Shown: piece after piece, positions 56,450-59,761 of the stretch
Layout: every line of letters starts with the position of its first letter
How positions within the stretch are numbered: the first letter of the stretch is position 1
NCBI GenBank assembly: GCA_003833135.1
Contig: QZLH01000892.1
Span: 1-59,761, forward strand
Length of the DNA: 59,761 bases
Direction of reading: 5' to 3'
From: Oehlia diaphana
Lineage: Eukaryota; Glomeromycota; Glomeromycetes; Glomerales; Glomeraceae
Translations under genes and position numbers: made by a program
The notes under the pieces: model-generated
The model's database searches: none
What the model saw: the letters and a program-made list of their open reading frames with translations, nothing else
What the model was told of the DNA's origin: nothing

Positions 56450-59420
56450 TGCCAAAAAATTTGATTGTTGACATTTTTTTGACAGCGTAATTACATGTAT
56501 ATACAAACTATTTATTACTAAATCTTCTGTTTAATAAAGATATATTGATCAGCAAAATGGTAAATATTAATTTTTATAATAAACTCTTAGAAGTTTTTAA
56601 ATCGTTATAGAAGAGATATTTGTGAAATTAATGAAATATTTATTATATTCACCAATCACTTAATTTCTATTATGCGACATGACGTTAGCTTTAATGCAAT
56701 AGTTGTCAGAAAAGTTATCTCCGTATTTATTCATGAAAAAAAAGTTATCCCCGTATTCATCATGAAACACTTCATTCATGAAACAAAAATCAACTAATCT
56801 AATTTTTCAATTATAACATGCTAATTAGTCTTGTTTATCGTTCTAAATTTTATTACAATGTTTTCACCAATAAAACTCTTGCATTTAATTAATTAATAAA
56901 TATCGAAAAAGTTTTGCATGTGCAATTTAAAAATATCATTCGTACATTATTATTCACGTGAACTTCTTAAGAATCTTTATTTTAAAGTTAGTAACACAAA
57001 CTTCTTTGCAGTAATATTATTATACCACCATTATTATTAATCGAGAGTTTTATTTTGAAACGCTTACAATAAAAACCGGGTATCGTTTTTGACAAATCTA
57101 AACAAATAATAAGCATTTTTTTTTTTACACTAACCTTTATACTGATACACGACTAGAAATAACACAAAAATAATTCCAAATTTATATTACTAATCATTTT
57201 AAATTACCTACCAATTGTCAGTTGATAGACGATAACCGGATTATCGTCGTAGGCTCAGAGCTGAACTCTATGTAGGCCAAGTTCGTACTTTTGCTGCGTG
57301 GTTGATTTAATTAAACTTGCATGTGTCACTAAATCGTGAAAAGGTTTAAAAACATATAAAAGTAGCTAAAAATTATCCATTAAGCTCAGAGCTGAACTCC
57401 TCTGTCTTCTCCCATTAAAAAAAAACTAAATATTTTTGTTAATTGTAAGTTTTTCAACAGGTTTGTGTTTAAGAAATTAAAAATGGTTGCTTTGTATTTT
57501 CATTTTGCGCGAATGCCACTTTCCATATAAAAATATTTTTTTTTTTGCATCTCAGGTCACGTGATCTATGATTTTAGTTCACTATTAAGAGCGTGAAGTT
57601 GTCCATTTTATAAATCAATTTTTAATGAATATACTTCTTTAACTTACTAAATTATTTTTTTTAGAATTTTTAAACATGTCTTCTCGACAAGATGGGGATC
57701 TAGATTATATGGATTTTATTAAGAATGAGTCAAATATTGACTTTGGAAAATGTTTAGATTGCAGGAAGGAACGAAGTAGCATTGGATGGTGTAAAGATTG
57801 TGAAATTAATGCTCTGAAAAATAATTTCACAAACTGGACAAGTGGAAATATTAATATGGATAATTTTATTAAACATACACAGTTGCACGCGAATGAAAGT
57901 GTGGATTACTTGGAATATGTTAATTTCGACCAATTTGATCTCATGAAAGATACAAATAAAGGAGGCGCATTTAGCACAATTTTTTCAGCAGTTTGGATGG
58001 AAGGTCCTAGATGAGTATGGGATGAAGAAGCTGAAAAATGGACACGTAATGGACCTGTAAAAGTTGCTCTTAAGAGACTTAACAATTCACAAAATATCAG
58101 TGAAGAATATTTTAAACAAGTAAGATATAGTTCTAAAGCGTTTTATTTATCATTGAATATTTGAATTTTATGAGTTTATTTTAATTTACATAATTTTTTT
58201 ATAGCTTTATGAATATCATCGAAGTTTACAAAGCGGAAATACTGCAGATTGTTATGGAATTACAAAAGATCTTACTTCAAACTACATGTTCGTTATGAGA
58301 TATTATGAGAATGGAGATTTGCATTCATATCTTGATAAAGCACAAGGAATGCTGTGTTGGAGAGATATTGTAGATATGCTTTGGGGGATATCTGGTGGGA
58401 TTGAAAATATTCACGAACGTGGATTAATTCATGGGCATCTTCATGGAGGTAATTTATTGGTTGAAAATGAACAAGGTTCAGTCAATATATGTATCGCTGA
58501 TGTAGGATTACATGGTCCAATTGATAAAAAAGATACCAATAAAATATATGGAGTTCTTCCTTATGTTGCTCCCGAAATCTTGAAGGGAAATCCACCAACG
58601 AAGGCTTCAGATATTTATAGTTTCGGAATTATCATGTGGACTCTTTCTGCGGGTACTCGTCCATGGTGCGATAGACCGCATGATCTCAGACTAGCTAGTG
58701 AAATTTGCCACTTTGGTCTTCGCCCTGAAATAATTGATGGAACTCCAAAAGTTTATATTCAATTAATGACACAATGTTGGCATCCTGATCCTTCAAAACG
58801 TCCTACTGCATCTAAATTGTCTGAATTATTAGGAAGTTGGACAATTGCTATTTGTGATGACCCAGATCCATCTGAATTGTCTGACCAATTTAATATTGCT
58901 GAAGAGAAAAAATTCTCAGATTTTGAGCAAAATAAATTTCGACAACAAAAAATCCATCCCCAAGCTTTTTATACAAGCAGACTCTTGTATTTTCTTGAAT
59001 TAATTAACATTTCGTTATAATGATGATCTGAAATCTTCGTTTCTTTTTTCTTTTATGAATATATAAGGTTATGATAAAATAATTTATTTTATGATATAAT
59101 ATGTAAAAAGTAATAATAATATATGTATAAATATATTATTATCATTTTATATAGAACATTTTACAAAAAAAAAATTTTAATCCAATTCGTTTCCTTTAAT
59201 GTTTCACTCATAAAAATTATTCATAGATGCTCATTACGCATAGGTAATTATTTGTGTGATTATTTTCATCTTCAATCGTATCTTTAAAAATTCGAATCAA
59301 TATATGAGATTTTTTGAACACTTTTCAAATTTACCCCCACTTCCACTTTCCATTTTTATATACTATCTGCAATATGAAATTAAGCATTAAACATACTTTA
59401 TTAGAATTACGCAGATTTTT
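56450..59420. repeat. Right arm of large inverted duplication
   Basis: Reverse-complement relative of 47450-52910; see that entry for the matching segments. It lacks about 1.9 kb that the left arm has, with the junction at about 56600. The arm contains the broken kinase copy. Confidence 0.78.
57676..59020 (+). pseudogene. Broken copy of the pseudokinase gene
   Basis: Exons 57676-58119 and 58205-59020 match the gene at 47866-49241 closely. The frame has an in-frame TGA at 58012-58014 (GPR-stop-VWDE) where the other copy has TGG, and a two-base loss near 59008 that replaces the C-terminus after LINI. Four codons are missing after the residues NES. The copy keeps VALKRL, HGHLHGGN, DVGLHG and, unlike copy A, has EICHFGLRP with one extra His. 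Nonsense and frameshift indicate a decaying duplicate, although a downstream start at 58286 could express a C-lobe fragment. A 5' leader intron acceptor (TTTTTTTTAG) just before the ATG is shared with the other copy. Confidence 0.82.
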
Positions 59421-59761
59421 TACTACTTGTATTTATGATAATTTTGCCAGCATTATTTTCAAATTACTAATAATTTTATTTGTAGTTCTAATATAAATAT
59501 AATTTTTTTTTTCTAAATAGCATATTATGTACCTTATAAGTAACTTTTATTTTTAAGCTTTATTCTGTATTTTTTTAATATAAAAAATTTTAATAGGCCA
59601 ACTTTTTCTATTTTTTTAATTATAAACTCAAGATATAACTTAATAGGCCTGTTCAATTCTGATCGTTCGGGTTTTTTGATCGAAAATCCATTAACCAATC
59701 CTATCATGTGATCAAAATCAAAATTGAGTACTTTGATCGGCTTATTGAACGGTTAACCTTG
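59021..59761. other. 3' flank and edge of window
   Basis: The end of the duplication arm runs to about 59420, then AT-rich sequence. The final 120 bases (from TAGGCCTGTTCAATTCTGATCG at 59644) are less AT-rich and contain several GATCG motifs in both orientations. They may be the start of another transposon that continues outside. Confidence 0.4.

Overview
The window is a eukaryotic, very AT-rich stretch with short GT-AG introns, Asn- and Ser-rich coding sequence, BTB/BACK/TLDc genes, kinase-like genes that begin with a Cys-pair motif, and many DNA transposons. Together these suggest the nuclear genome of an arbuscular mycorrhizal fungus (Glomeromycotina, Rhizophagus-like). That placement rests on recognised family style only; no database was consulted.

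Layout. (1) 0.9-7.5 kb is a compact genic block: a BACK-TLDc gene, an unknown Cys-rich protein, tRNA-Cys(GCA), mitochondrial ribosomal protein bS16m, and a convergent BTB-BACK-TLDc gene. (2) 7.5-14.7 kb is an AT-rich gene desert with palindromes and relics bounded by inverted repeats. (3) 14.7-21.1 kb is genic: a five-exon TRAPPC2L gene on the minus strand, a small transposon with 9-bp target duplications, a SAM-dependent methyltransferase with a myristoylation-type N-terminus, and a member of an unnamed CxCxxC protein family. (4) 22.1-38.3 kb is one dead LINE-type retrotransposon split by later insertions. A 289-bp MITE and a hAT element (hAT-1) sit in its endonuclease. hAT-1 carries a second hAT (hAT-2), which carries an 858-bp non-autonomous hAT. 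A 6.9-kb element that contains a Ginger/integrase-type transposon sits in the reverse transcriptase. Most levels are dated by target-site duplications, and for several the host reading frame rejoins when the insert is ignored. (5) 38.3-43.0 kb holds relics and MITEs. (6) 43.0-45.1 kb holds an intact and a broken paralogue of the CxCxxC family, which looks like a degenerate PD-(D/E)XK nuclease fold; the intact copy has a C-terminal membrane helix. (7) 47.4-59.4 kb is a large inverted duplication. Each arm carries a predicted pseudokinase gene, intact on the left and broken on the right, and the arms flank a three-exon seven-helix membrane protein gene.

How the genes relate. There are no operons. 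Housekeeping genes (tRNA-Cys, bS16m, TRAPPC2L) sit among lineage-expanded families (TLDc, kinase-like, CxCxxC family). Two unrelated proteins start with a myristoylation-type MGxxxS motif. In the dead elements and the broken kinase, most premature stops can be explained by C-to-T or G-to-A changes at Trp, Gln or Arg codons. A run of 862 N near 36.1-37.0 kb is flanked by two identical 96-bp copies and is probably an assembly artefact.
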